A stretch of 64,000 bases of DNA, taken from assembly GCF_005048205.1 (NCBI RefSeq), contig NZ_SUMF01000009.1, positions 62,001 through 126,000 of the forward strand, read 5' to 3'. The notes below the pieces were generated by a model. That model saw nothing but the letters and a program-made list of their open reading frames with translations, did not search any database and was not told the DNA's origin. This stretch comes from Chitiniphilus eburneus. GTDB taxonomy: Bacteria > Pseudomonadota > Gammaproteobacteria > Burkholderiales > Chitinibacteraceae. Shown here piece after piece: positions 8,373-19,836 of the stretch (positions are counted from its first letter, which is position 1; each line of letters begins with the position of its first letter). A program made the translations under genes and the position numbers.

Positions 8373-9794
8373 TCAGGCGTGGGCGACCACGGCCGGAATC
8401 TCGGCGTTCACCGGACGGCCGGCGAAGGCGGTGCGGAGCACGTTGTAAAGCATCAGCAGCATGCCGGAGAGGAACATGAAGCCGCCGAGGAAACGGATGA
8501 AGAAGTAGGGGTGGCTGGCCTTGACCGCGTCGATGAAGGCGTAGGTCAGGGTGCCGTCCGGGTTGACCGCACGCCACATCAGGCCCTGGGTCACGCCGGC
8601 GATCCACATGGATGCGATATAGAGCACGGTGCCCAGCGTCGCGATCCAGAAGTGGGTTTCCACCAGCTTCACCGAGTACATCTCTTCACGGTTGAACAGG
8701 CGCGGCACCAGGTAGTAGATGGAGCCGATGGTGATCATCGCCACCCAGCCCAGCGCGCCGGAGTGCACGTGGCCGATGGTCCAGTCGGTGAAGTGCGACA
8801 GCGCGTTCACTGTCTTGATCGACATCATCGGACCTTCGAAGGTGGACATGCCGTAGAACGACAGCGCGGTCACCAGGAACTTCAGGATCGGGTCGGTGCG
8901 CAGCTTATGCCAGGCGCCGGAGAGGGTCATGATCCCGTTGATCATGCCGCCCCAGGACGGTGCCAGCAGGATCAGCGAGAACACCATGCCCAGCGATTGG
9001 GTCCAGTCGGGCAGCGCGGTGTAGTGCAGGTGGTGGGGGCCGGCCCACATGTAGGTGAAGATCAGCGCCCAGAAGTGGACCACCGACAGGCGATACGAGT
9101 ACACCGGGCGGCCGGCCTGCTTGGGCACGAAGTAATACATCATCCCCAGGAAGCCCGCGGTGAGGAAGAAGCCCACGGCGTTGTGGCCGTACCACCATTG
9201 CACCATGGCATCCACGGCGCCGGCATAGGCCGAGTACGACTTCCACATCGAGACCGGCATTTCCATGCTATTCACGATATGCAGCAGCGCCACCGCCAGG
9301 ATGAAGCCGCCGTAGAACCAGTTGGCCACGTAGATGTGCTTCACCTTGCGGATGGCGATGGTGCCGAAGAACACCACGGCGTAGGCCACCCAGACGATGG
9401 TGATCAGGATGTCGATGGGCCATTCCAGCTCGGCGTATTCCTTGCCGCTGGTCAGCCCCAGCGGCAGGGTGACCGCCGCCAGGACGATGACCGCCTGCCA
9501 GCCCCAGAAGACAAAGCCCGCAAGCTTGTCGGAGATCAGCCGGACGTTACAGGTGCGTTGCACCACGTATAGCGAGGTGGCCATCAGACCGCAGCCGCCG
9601 AAGGCGAAGATCACGGCATTGGTGTGCAGAGGACGCAGGCGCCCGAAGTGGAAGTACGGGCCGACGTTGAGCTGCGGCCATACCATCTGGGCGGCGATCA
9701 CCACCCCGACCAGCATGCCGACTATGCCCCAGACCACCGTCATAATGGCGAACTGCCGTACCACTTTGTAATTGTATGTGGCTTGGTTTTCCAT
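8373..9794 (-). CDS. ccoN: cbb3-type cytochrome c oxidase catalytic subunit I, CcoN
   Basis: Catalytic haem-copper subunit of the high-affinity cbb3 oxidase, reducing O2 to water with proton pumping. It has 473 residues, about 12 membrane helices and haem/CuB histidines in [24 protein letters not shown] and [13 protein letters not shown] 9794 gives the family N-terminus [10 protein letters not shown]; an open extension to 9950 is not supported. Two FNR-type boxes lie 168-203 bp upstream, so microaerobic induction by an FNR/Anr regulator is expected for the whole run to ccoH. Confidence 0.97.
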   Translation of the reverse strand: MENQATYNYKVVRQFAIMTVVWGIVGMLVGVVIAAQMVWPQLNVGPYFHFGRLRPLHTNAVIFAFGGCGLMATSLYVVQRTCNVRLISDKLAGFVFWGWQAVIVLAAVTLPLGLTSGKEYAELEWPIDILITIVWVAYAVVFFGTIAIRKVKHIYVANWFYGGFILAVALLHIVNSMEMPVSMWKSYSAYAGAVDAMVQWWYGHNAVGFFLTAGFLGMMYYFVPKQAGRPVYSYRLSVVHFWALIFTYMWAGPHHLHYTALPDWTQSLGMVFSLILLAPSWGGMINGIMTLSGAWHKLRTDPILKFLVTALSFYGMSTFEGPMMSIKTVNALSHFTDWTIGHVHSGALGWVAMITIGSIYYLVPRLFNREEMYSVKLVETHFWIATLGTVLYIASMWIAGVTQGLMWRAVNPDGTLTYAFIDAVKASHPYFFIRFLGGFMFLSGMLLMLYNVLRTAFAGRPVNAEIPAVVAHA

Positions 9795-9961
9795 GAAACG
9801 CTCCGAGAGGATCTCCAAAAACAGAAATTGCTGATTCAGTGCTGCAAATGCGGTGCGTGTCCTACCGATAAAGATCGGAAGAAACGAAAAGGTGTGGGAA
9901 TGAACTCCAGGCGCCTTGCAAGGTTGGCCGAGGACTATTTCATGGGGCATTCACCCCACAC

Positions 9962-9975
9962 TTGATGCATATCAA
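9962..9975. promoter_or_regulatory. FNR/Anr box proximal to ccoN
   Basis: TTGATGCATATCAA is a perfect TTGAT-N4-ATCAA palindrome, the consensus of the FNR/Anr family, placed upstream of ccoN on its promoter side. Function is inferred from consensus and from known control of cbb3 operons. Confidence 0.85.
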
Positions 9976-9983
9976 ATTAATAG

Positions 9984-9997
9984 TTGATGTGCATCAA
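9984..9997. promoter_or_regulatory. FNR/Anr box distal to ccoN
   Basis: TTGATGTGCATCAA is a second full TTGAT-N4-ATCAA site, centred 22 bp (about two helical turns) from the first, allowing side-by-side dimers on one DNA face. Confidence 0.83.
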
Positions 9998-10044
9998 GTC
10001 GCTCGGTTATCGCGGTGCATTTTACCGTGACAGGGCACTCGCGG

Positions 10045-10233
10045 TCAGTTGTTTTTTTTGTCCGCACCCTCATTTTCATTGGCTTCCGAGGGTATGTCGT
10101 CGTCATGCAAAATGCGGTGTCCGGGGCCTTCCATATCGTCGAACTGGCCACTCTTCACCGCCCACCAGAACAGGCCACCGATGCAGAAGGCCAGCAGTAC
10201 CGAAAGCGGGATCAACAGGTAAAGACTTTCCAT
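10045..10233 (-). CDS. ccoS: CcoS/FixS, cbb3 oxidase maturation protein
   Basis: A 62-residue protein with an N-terminal membrane helix (MESLYLLIPLSVLLAFCIGG) followed by FWWAVKSGQFDDMEGPGHRIL, the FixS signature. It is required for cofactor insertion into cbb3 oxidase. It starts at ATG 10233, 4 bp after the ccoI stop, so ccoI-ccoS form one transcription unit. That unit lies upstream of the FNR boxes and is separated from ccoN by 250 bp. Confidence 0.92.
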   Translation of the reverse strand: MESLYLLIPLSVLLAFCIGGLFWWAVKSGQFDDMEGPGHRILHDDDIPSEANENEGADKKNN

Positions 10234-10237
10234 CTTT

Positions 10238-12703
10238 CTATTCCTCGGAGGCCGCCGTGGCGGCCTGCGGGCGCCCGGCGGGATCGGCGGTGGCCAGCCG
10301 CAGCGCATTGCCGACGACGATCAGTGAGCTGAGCGCCATGCCCAGGCTGGCCAGCCAGGGCGTGACCAGGCCGCAGACGGCCAGCGGCAGCGCAACCAGG
10401 TTGTAGCCCAGCGCCCAGCCCAGGTTCTGGCGGATCACCTTGCGGGTGGCGCGGGCGGTGCGCAAGGCGGTCACCACCCCCATCAGCCGATTGTCGTACA
10501 GCACGGCGTCGCCGGCAGCCTGCGCCACGTCGGTGGCGGCACCCATTGCCATCGATACATCGGCGGCGCCCAGCACCGGCGCGTCGTTGACGCCGTCGCC
10601 CACCATCAGCACCCGTGCGCCGCCGGCCTGCAACGCTTTCAGATAGGCCAGCTTGCCCTCCGGCGATACGCCAGCGGCGACCTGGTCGATTCCCAACTGC
10701 GCCGCCATTTGCCCTGCGGCGGCGGCCCGGTCGCCACTGAGCAGGTGGACGGCCAGCCCGGCGGCACGAAGGTGCCGCACCGTGGCGGCCGCATCGTCGC
10801 GCGCGGTGTCGGCCAGGTGAAAATCGGCGATCCAGCCCGCCGAATCGGCCAGCGCCACGCGGGTATGGCCCGATTCGTCCTGCGGGACGGGGTGCCCGGT
10901 GGCTTGGGCAACGAACTGTGCGCCACCGATGGCGAAGGGCACGCCGTCGATGATGCCGGTCAGGCCGCCGCCGGGGTGATTGACCACATCGCGCGCGCTG
11001 AACCAGGTTTCCCCGCGCAGCGCGCGGGCAAGCGGGTGCTCGGAATGGGCTTCCAGCGCGGCCGCCAGTTGCCGGGCGCTGGCTTCGTCGCCGCGCCACA
11101 AGGTGATGTCCACCACCCGTGGCGTGCCCTGGGTCAGGGTGCCGGTCTTGTCGAATACCACGTGGGTCACGGCGGAGAGCGCTTCCAGCGCATGGCCACG
11201 GGTGATCAGCACGCCACGGCGCGCCAGTGCGCCGGTGGCGGCGGTCAGCGCGGCGGGTGTCGCGAGCGACAGCGCGCACGGGCAGGAGATCACCAGAACC
11301 GCGACGGTGATGGGTAGTGCATGGCTCGGGTCGTGCAGGTGCCAGTACAGCCAGGTTCCCGCCGCGACCAGCAGCAGGGCGGCGACGAACCAGCCGGATA
11401 CCCGGTCGGCAATCAAGGCCACGCGCGGTTTTTCGGCCAGCGCGCGGTCGAGCAGGCGCACGATGCCGGCCAGGCGCGTGGCTTCGCCCACCTGTTCCAC
11501 CCGGACCACCAGCGGCGAGCCCCGGTTGACCGTGCCGCCGGTCACGCCGTCGCCAGGGGCCTTGGCGATCGGACGGCTTTCGCCGGTCAGCAGCGCTTCG
11601 TCGACTTCGGCCCTGCCGTCGAGTACGACGCCATCGATGGGAATGGTTTCGCCAGGGCGTACCAGCAACACATCGCCCGGAACCAGGGTGGTGACTGCCG
11701 CTTCATGTGGCTGCGCATGACGTGGCCAGTCCGCCAGCCGATGGGCGAAGGCGGGGATCAGCCTGACCAGCCCTTCCAGCGCGGCGCCCGCCTTCTGCCG
11801 CGCCCGCGTTTCCAGGTAACGGCCGGCCAGCAGCAGGAACACGAACATCGAGACCGAATCGAAATACACCTGGCCGTGGCCCGACCACAGCGCGACGACA
11901 CTGGCGATGAACGCCGACAGCACGCCGACGCTGACCGGCAGATCCATCCCCGCGCGGCCGCGCCGCAGGTCGCGCCAGCTCGACGTATAGAACGGCCAGC
12001 TCGAATACAGCACCACCGGCAGTGTCAGCAGACCGCTGGCCCAGTGCATCAGATTGAGCCAGATCGCATCGATCTCACCGTCGCGCGCCATGTAGATGGG
12101 CACTGCGAACATCATCACCTGCATCATCGACAGGCCAGCGACCCACAGCCGGAACAGCGCACGCTTGCGCGCTTTTTCCTGGGCGGCCTCCTGGCGTGCC
12201 GCATCGTAGGGCTGTGCACGGTAACCGATGGCGGCCACTGCGCGCAGGATCTGCGAAAGCTGGACGCGGCTTTCGTCCCAGCGCACCCGTGCCCGATGGG
12301 TGCTGTAGTTGATCGATACCGCCAACACCCCGGGCACGCGCGCCAGTTGCCGCTCGTTCAGCCAGACACATGCCGCGCAGACGATGCCTTCGATCATCAG
12401 CGACGCTTCGCGCGTCGCGTCGCCCTCGACGTGGACAAAGCCGGTTTGCAGCGCGGGGTCGTCGTACAGCCGCAGTTGTTCCAGCAGTTCATCCGCCAGT
12501 GGCGCGGCACGGTCCGCCGGACGCTCGCGCTGCGCGTAGTAATCGCCCAGCCCGGCATCGATGATGCTCTGTGCCACGGCCTGGCAGCCGGCGCAGCAGG
12601 CCGGTTGCGCCTGCTGGCGATAACGGATGGGAAGGTTGAGTCCGTCGGGAACCGGCTCGCCGCAATGGAAGCAGGGGACGGGGACAGGCGGTGCGGCGTT
12701 CAT
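10238..12703 (-). CDS. ccoI: P1B-type copper-transporting ATPase CcoI/FixI
   Basis: An 821-residue P-type ATPase supplying copper for cbb3 maturation. The N-terminus has a zinc-ribbon-like pair (CFHCG, CCAGC), then a heavy-metal domain with CAAC near residue 94. Membrane helices follow, with the metal site CPC in VISCPCALSLATPAAL, the phosphorylation site DKTGTLTQG and the hinge GDGVNDAPVL. All catalytic elements are intact. FixI-type copper pumps cluster with ccoS, as here. Confidence 0.95.
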   Translation of the reverse strand: MNAAPPVPVPCFHCGEPVPDGLNLPIRYRQQAQPACCAGCQAVAQSIIDAGLGDYYAQRERPADRAAPLADELLEQLRLYDDPALQTGFVHVEGDATREASLMIEGIVCAACVWLNERQLARVPGVLAVSINYSTHRARVRWDESRVQLSQILRAVAAIGYRAQPYDAARQEAAQEKARKRALFRLWVAGLSMMQVMMFAVPIYMARDGEIDAIWLNLMHWASGLLTLPVVLYSSWPFYTSSWRDLRRGRAGMDLPVSVGVLSAFIASVVALWSGHGQVYFDSVSMFVFLLLAGRYLETRARQKAGAALEGLVRLIPAFAHRLADWPRHAQPHEAAVTTLVPGDVLLVRPGETIPIDGVVLDGRAEVDEALLTGESRPIAKAPGDGVTGGTVNRGSPLVVRVEQVGEATRLAGIVRLLDRALAEKPRVALIADRVSGWFVAALLLVAAGTWLYWHLHDPSHALPITVAVLVISCPCALSLATPAALTAATGALARRGVLITRGHALEALSAVTHVVFDKTGTLTQGTPRVVDITLWRGDEASARQLAAALEAHSEHPLARALRGETWFSARDVVNHPGGGLTGIIDGVPFAIGGAQFVAQATGHPVPQDESGHTRVALADSAGWIADFHLADTARDDAAATVRHLRAAGLAVHLLSGDRAAAAGQMAAQLGIDQVAAGVSPEGKLAYLKALQAGGARVLMVGDGVNDAPVLGAADVSMAMGAATDVAQAAGDAVLYDNRLMGVVTALRTARATRKVIRQNLGWALGYNLVALPLAVCGLVTPWLASLGMALSSLIVVGNALRLATADPAGRPQAATAASEE

Positions 12704-12719
12704 GGGCGGGGATTGTACG

Positions 12720-12750
12720 CCGCCAGGCCGCGCCGCGCTTGGCCTGGCGG
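12720..12750. other. 10-bp perfect hairpin upstream of ccoI
   Basis: CCGCCAGGCC at 12720-12729 pairs with GGCCTGGCGG at 12741-12750. It lies 16 bp before the ccoI start on its 5' side. It may affect ccoI translation or transcription; no T-tract supports a terminator. Confidence 0.5.
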
Positions 12751-12922
12751 GGTTTCCCGCCTGCTGTGCCCCGGGATGGAAGGCTTACGATTGCCGATAA
12801 ACGGTGGTTATCAGTGCTTGCCAGCGGGGCGCCATCGTTCGACTATGCACGTTGTATATGAGAAAAAACTGAAATAGCCGCTGACCGAGCGGCAGACCAA
12901 GAGTCCGGGAGGGACCGAAAGG

Positions 12923-14194
12923 ATGGAAGCCGACAGTCTGGCCGTGGTGAATCACCACTATCTGGATCGGGTCGTGACCGCCGCCGAGCATCACGAGATC
13001 GAAACCAGTGAGGATATCTACACCGAAAACGGCATCAAGTTGCTGGCCAAAGGCGCCCGCATCTCGCCATCCGTGCAGCAGCGCCTGATCATCCACAAGC
13101 TGAAGAAACCCCTGGAAAGCTGCCTTCAGGTGAGCCAGGGCGTGGATGCCAACCGGCTGATCCAGATTGGCCAGACAGTCATCGAAGACAACCCGGGTCT
13201 CGCACCGCTGTTCGCCGATTTTGGCCTGTTGCCGCGCCTGCGCGATATTCCGCTCAACCCTGCCGTCGTCAACATGTTGACGGTGGCGTGCGCCCACGAT
13301 CCGAACAGCCTGCGGCACTACGTACTGGTCACCTTGCTGTCGCTGGGCCTGGGGCGCCGGCTCAAGCTCACCGAAACCGAACTGGGCGTGCTGGCGTCGG
13401 CGGCGTTGCTGCACGATATCGGCGAGCTTTATATCGACCAGCGCCACCTGGATCGGCGGCAGGTCCTGACCCCCGAGGCCTGGCGGCATGTATCGGTGCA
13501 TCCGGTGGTCGGCGCGACGCTGGCGGGCGAGGTGTGCGGCATGCCGTCCGAGGTGACCGAAGCCATCCTGCAACACCATGAGCGCGGCGACGGCGGTGGT
13601 TATCCGCGCGGCATCGCCGCGCCCAACCTGTCGCGTGCGGGCCGCGTGCTGGCGGCGGCGGAGATGATCGCCTCGCTGACCGAGCATGGCGCATACCCGC
13701 TGGAGCGGGCCGAGGTGGCGCTGCGCATCGTGCCGGTGGAGTACGACCCCGTGCTGGTGTCGGTGGTCTCGCAGGCGCTGGGCGAGGCGCGGGTCAGCGA
13801 GTACCAGATGCCGGACACCGAATACGTTCAGGATATGCACGCGCTGCTGCGCAAGATCGCGGTGGGCGCCGAAGTGCTCGGGCGATGCCGCGCCGAGGTG
13901 GGCCAGCATGGCGAGGCATGCGTGCAATTGCTGGCGCGCGTGGAGGCGCGCTTCGTCCTGATCCAGCGCGCATTTTCCAGCACTGGCCTGGATGTGGTGA
14001 CGGACAAGCCGCATTTCGATGCGCTGATCGGCGATGCCAGCGGCTGGTTGCGGTTCGAGCTGAGCCTGGTGCTGCGCGAGATCCGCTGGCGCCTGCGCGA
14101 ACTGGCGCGCGATCTGGCGCTGCGCGCCTCGTTGCAGTCGGCAGCGGTGGCGGCGTATTTCCAGCCCTTGGTGCAGTTGCTGCACGATGGTTGA
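12923..14194 (+). CDS. HD-GYP domain c-di-GMP phosphodiesterase
   Basis: A 423-residue cytosolic protein without membrane helices. Residues 1-110 are an unassigned N-terminal region. The HD domain follows, with LLHDIGEL as the HD pair and HHERGDGGGYP as the extended GYP motif, both intact, so hydrolysis of c-di-GMP is expected. About 130 residues of mostly helical sequence follow. ATG 12923 has GGGAGGGACCGAAAGG upstream as ribosome site. It stands alone, divergent from ccoI and convergent with ispH, sharing the terminator at 14212. Confidence 0.88.
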   Translation: MEADSLAVVNHHYLDRVVTAAEHHEIETSEDIYTENGIKLLAKGARISPSVQQRLIIHKLKKPLESCLQVSQGVDANRLIQIGQTVIEDNPGLAPLFADFGLLPRLRDIPLNPAVVNMLTVACAHDPNSLRHYVLVTLLSLGLGRRLKLTETELGVLASAALLHDIGELYIDQRHLDRRQVLTPEAWRHVSVHPVVGATLAGEVCGMPSEVTEAILQHHERGDGGGYPRGIAAPNLSRAGRVLAAAEMIASLTEHGAYPLERAEVALRIVPVEYDPVLVSVVSQALGEARVSEYQMPDTEYVQDMHALLRKIAVGAEVLGRCRAEVGQHGEACVQLLARVEARFVLIQRAFSSTGLDVVTDKPHFDALIGDASGWLRFELSLVLREIRWRLRELARDLALRASLQSAAVAAYFQPLVQLLHDG

Positions 14195-14211
14195 TCTGGC
14201 CCCGGGCCAAC

Positions 14212-14240
14212 AAAAAGCCCCGCTGCGAGCGGGGCTTTTT
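14212..14240. terminator. bidirectional terminator between the HD-GYP gene and ispH
   Basis: AAAAAGCCCCGCT (14212-14224) pairs with AGCGGGGCTTTTT (14228-14240) across GCG; A and T tracts on both sides serve both convergent transcripts. Confidence 0.92.
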
Positions 14241-14256
14241 GCGAAGGCCACACCAA

Positions 14257-15189
14257 TCAGGCGAGGCCCTTGGGCAGCGAGAACACCACGTTTTCCTCGA
14301 TGCCCGGCATTGGCGTCACCGAATCCGCGCCCAGGCCGCGAATGCGGTCGATGACGCGTTGCACCAGGATATCCGGCGCCGATGCCCCGGCGGTGATGCC
14401 GACGCGGGCGCCCTCGGTGAACCATTCCGGTTTCAGCTCGGTTTCGTTGTCCACCATGTAGGCATCGATGCCCAGGCTGGCGGCCACTTCGCGCAGGCGG
14501 TTGGAGTTGGAGCTGTTGGGCGAGCCGACCACGATCACGGTATCCACTTCCGCCGCCAGTTGCTTCACCGCGTCCTGGCGGTTCTGCGTGGCGTAGCAGA
14601 TGTCGTCCTTCTTGGGCCCGACGATGTCCGGAAACCGGGCGCGCAGCGCGTCGATCACCACCTGGGTATCGTCCACCGACAGGGTGGTCTGCGTGACGTA
14701 CGCCAGCTTCTCCGGATTGGCGACCTTCAATGTCGCCACATCGGTGGCGTCCTCGACCAGCAGCATGCCGCCCTCGGATTGGCCCATCGTGCCTTCCACC
14801 TCGGGGTGGCCCTTGTGGCCGATCATGATGATCTCGAAGCCCTGATCGCGCAGGCGCTTCACTTCGAGGTGCACCTTGGTCACCAACGGGCAGGTGGCGT
14901 CGTAGACGGCGAGGCCACGGGTCTCTGCCTCGCGCCGCACCGCTTGCGAGACGCCGTGCGCGGAAAAGATCACCGTGTTGCCGGCCGGAACGTCGGCCAG
15001 TTCCTCGACGAAGATCGCGCCTTTCAGCTTGAGGTCCTCGATCACGAATTTGTTGTGCACCACCTCGTGACGCACGTAGATCGGGGCGCCGAACTTGGCC
15101 AGCGCCGTTTCGACGATGGCGATGGCGCGGTCCACGCCGGCGCAGAAGCCGCGCGGCTGGGCCAGGATGATCTGCATGGGTTTGTTCAT
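14257..15189 (-). CDS. ispH: 4-hydroxy-3-methylbut-2-enyl diphosphate reductase IspH
   Basis: Last enzyme of the MEP isoprenoid pathway, a 4Fe-4S protein making IPP and DMAPP from HMBPP. It has 310 residues, with cluster cysteines in [17 protein letters not shown] and [10 protein letters not shown] and the active-site Glu in GHPEVEGT. Its ATG overlaps the lspA stop by 4 bp, so it is translationally coupled as last gene of ribF-ileS-lspA-ispH. Confidence 0.97.
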   Translation of the reverse strand: MNKPMQIILAQPRGFCAGVDRAIAIVETALAKFGAPIYVRHEVVHNKFVIEDLKLKGAIFVEELADVPAGNTVIFSAHGVSQAVRREAETRGLAVYDATCPLVTKVHLEVKRLRDQGFEIIMIGHKGHPEVEGTMGQSEGGMLLVEDATDVATLKVANPEKLAYVTQTTLSVDDTQVVIDALRARFPDIVGPKKDDICYATQNRQDAVKQLAAEVDTVIVVGSPNSSNSNRLREVAASLGIDAYMVDNETELKPEWFTEGARVGITAGASAPDILVQRVIDRIRGLGADSVTPMPGIEENVVFSLPKGLA

Positions 15190-15707
15190 GCCTGTTTCTC
15201 CGGCGCGGGCTTGCTGCGGAAACTGTCCCAGACCATCAGCGCCGCGCCGATGCAGATGGCCGAATCGGCGAGGTTGAACGCCGGGTAGTCCCAGTCGCGA
15301 TAGTAGACGTGGATGAAATCGATCACATGGCCGAGCAGGATACGGTCGATCACGTTGCCGAGCGCGCCGCCCATGATCAGCGCCAGCGCCAGCGAGAGCC
15401 GGGTTTCGCCGTGATGCCGCCGCAGCATGAACACGATCCAGGCCGAGACCGCCGCCGCCAGCACGGTGAAGAAATGCCGCTGCCAGCCGCCGGCGTCGGC
15501 CAGGAACGAAAACGCCGCGCCGGGGTTGTAGGCCAGGGTCAGGTTGAAGAAGCCCGGGATGACCGCCAGTTGCTCGCCGTAGACGAAACGGGCTTCCACC
15601 GCGTGCTTGGTGATCTGATCGAGCACGATCACGACGAAGGCCACGGCGATCCAGCGCCAGAAAGCGCCGGGTCCGCTGGAAGCGGAGGGGATTCGATCGA
15701 CCGTCAT
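15186..15707 (-). CDS. lspA: lipoprotein signal peptidase LspA
   Basis: Signal peptidase II cleaving prolipoproteins in the inner membrane. It has 173 residues and four membrane helices. Catalytic aspartates lie in [10 protein letters not shown] and FNLADSAI, and the LDQITKH and NPGAAFSFL segments are conserved. ATG 15707 fits the family length; the open frame continues upstream only into repeat-derived sequence. It overlaps ispH by 4 bp, and 95 bp of partly repetitive sequence separate it from ileS. Confidence 0.96.
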   Translation of the reverse strand: MTVDRIPSASSGPGAFWRWIAVAFVVIVLDQITKHAVEARFVYGEQLAVIPGFFNLTLAYNPGAAFSFLADAGGWQRHFFTVLAAAVSAWIVFMLRRHHGETRLSLALALIMGGALGNVIDRILLGHVIDFIHVYYRDWDYPAFNLADSAICIGAALMVWDSFRSKPAPEKQA

Positions 15708-15723
15708 GAATTCAGCACCCTTT

Positions 15724-15770
15724 CGAGCAAAGCGAGGCTTCCTCGCCGCAGCGAGGGGGGAGAGGGGCGA
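15724..15770. repeat. short dispersed repeat between ileS and lspA
   Basis: The stretch CGAGCAAAGCGAGGCTTCC followed by TCGC and a G-rich run closely matches a block (CGAGCACAGCGAGGCTCCC) that recurs in every unit of the tandem array near 28 kb. It is therefore part of a genome-dispersed family. Confidence 0.6.
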
Positions 15771-15802
15771 GCCGGCGGCGGCTGGCCCCGACGGGCCAGG
15801 CA

Positions 15803-18664
<2,862 letters not shown>

Positions 18665-18763
18665 GGGTTTGTGAACTCGGAAGATCCGTAAGAGGTATGG
18701 GTGGGACGGCGGTTTATCCAGCGTCCCGGATGAGCGTTGGGTGGGCGGTTCCCGGGCGGCGGT

Positions 18764-19687
18764 TCATTGGCCCCTCGTCGCGAACCAGGCGCGGGCGTCG
18801 TCGCAGTCCTTGCCGATCTGCGCGACCAGGGCCTCCAGGCCGGAGAACTTCACTTCGTCGCGCAGCTTGGCCAGGAAGTTCACCCGCAGGTGTTCGCCAT
18901 AGATCTGGCGATCGAAATCGAACAGGTAGACCTCCAGTACCGGGCTGGCATCGGCCCCTTTCACCGTGGGGCGCACGCCCAGGCTGGCGACGCCCTGGTA
19001 GTTGCGCTCCAGCCCTTCCACGCTGACCACGAAGATGCCCAGCATCGGCGGGCGGTTGTGGCGCAGCTGGATGTTGGCGGTGGGAAAGCCCAGCTCGCGT
19101 CCCAGTTTGTCGCCGCCGACCACGCGGCCGGAAATCGAATAGGGGCGTCCCAGCAGATCGGCCGCATGCGCCAGATTGCCGTCGGCCAGCGCATCGCGCA
19201 CCGTGGTGGACGAGATGCGTTCGCCATCCAGCGCAACGGTGGCGAGGCTATGGGTCTCGAATGCGGTCGAAGCCTTGAGCAAGGCGAAGTCGCCGGCACG
19301 CTTGGCGCCGAAGCGGAAGTCGTCGCCAACCAGCAGATAACGCGTGTTCAGTTCGCGCGCGAGGATGTGATCGCGAAAATGCAGCGCCTCGATGCCGGCG
19401 AAGCGGGTGTCGAAACGCTGGATGACCAGGTGGTCGATGCCTTCGCCCGAGAGCAGTTCGATCTTCTCGCGCAGGCTGGTCAGGCGGGTGGGCGCGCTTT
19501 TGGGCGCGAACAACTCGCGCGGATGCGGCTCAAAGGTAAGCAGGGCGGTTTGCAGGCCGCGCAATGCGGCGGCGCCGCGCAGTTCGGCGAGCATGGCGCG
19601 ATGGCCGAGGTGCAGGCCATCGAAGTTGCCGATGGTCAGAGCACAGGGGGGAAGGGCGGCTAGGGCCGTACCGCGAAGAAGACGCAT
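18764..19687 (-). CDS. ribF: bifunctional riboflavin kinase / FAD synthetase
   Basis: Converts riboflavin to FMN and FMN to FAD. It has 307 residues: an N-terminal nucleotidyltransferase domain with TIGNFDGLHLGH near 18-29 and ISSTTVRDAL near 155, then the riboflavin kinase domain with GRVVGGDKLGRELGFPTAN. First gene of the leftward ribF-ileS-lspA-ispH group, divergent from the diguanylate cyclase gene. Confidence 0.97.
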   Translation of the reverse strand: MRLLRGTALAALPPCALTIGNFDGLHLGHRAMLAELRGAAALRGLQTALLTFEPHPRELFAPKSAPTRLTSLREKIELLSGEGIDHLVIQRFDTRFAGIEALHFRDHILARELNTRYLLVGDDFRFGAKRAGDFALLKASTAFETHSLATVALDGERISSTTVRDALADGNLAHAADLLGRPYSISGRVVGGDKLGRELGFPTANIQLRHNRPPMLGIFVVSVEGLERNYQGVASLGVRPTVKGADASPVLEVYLFDFDRQIYGEHLRVNFLAKLRDEVKFSGLEALVAQIGKDCDDARAWFATRGQ

Positions 19688-19836
19688 GGCGCTCGCGCGT
19701 AATCCTTTGCAAAACCGGACATTTTAGCGGTGAAGCGACCTCTTGTCAGTTCGCCGTGCCTGGACGGTGCGATCGTCATTGGTGATCAATATTTGATTTT
19801 CCTAATATTTGAGGGTATGGCTCGCGGGAGAGGTCG

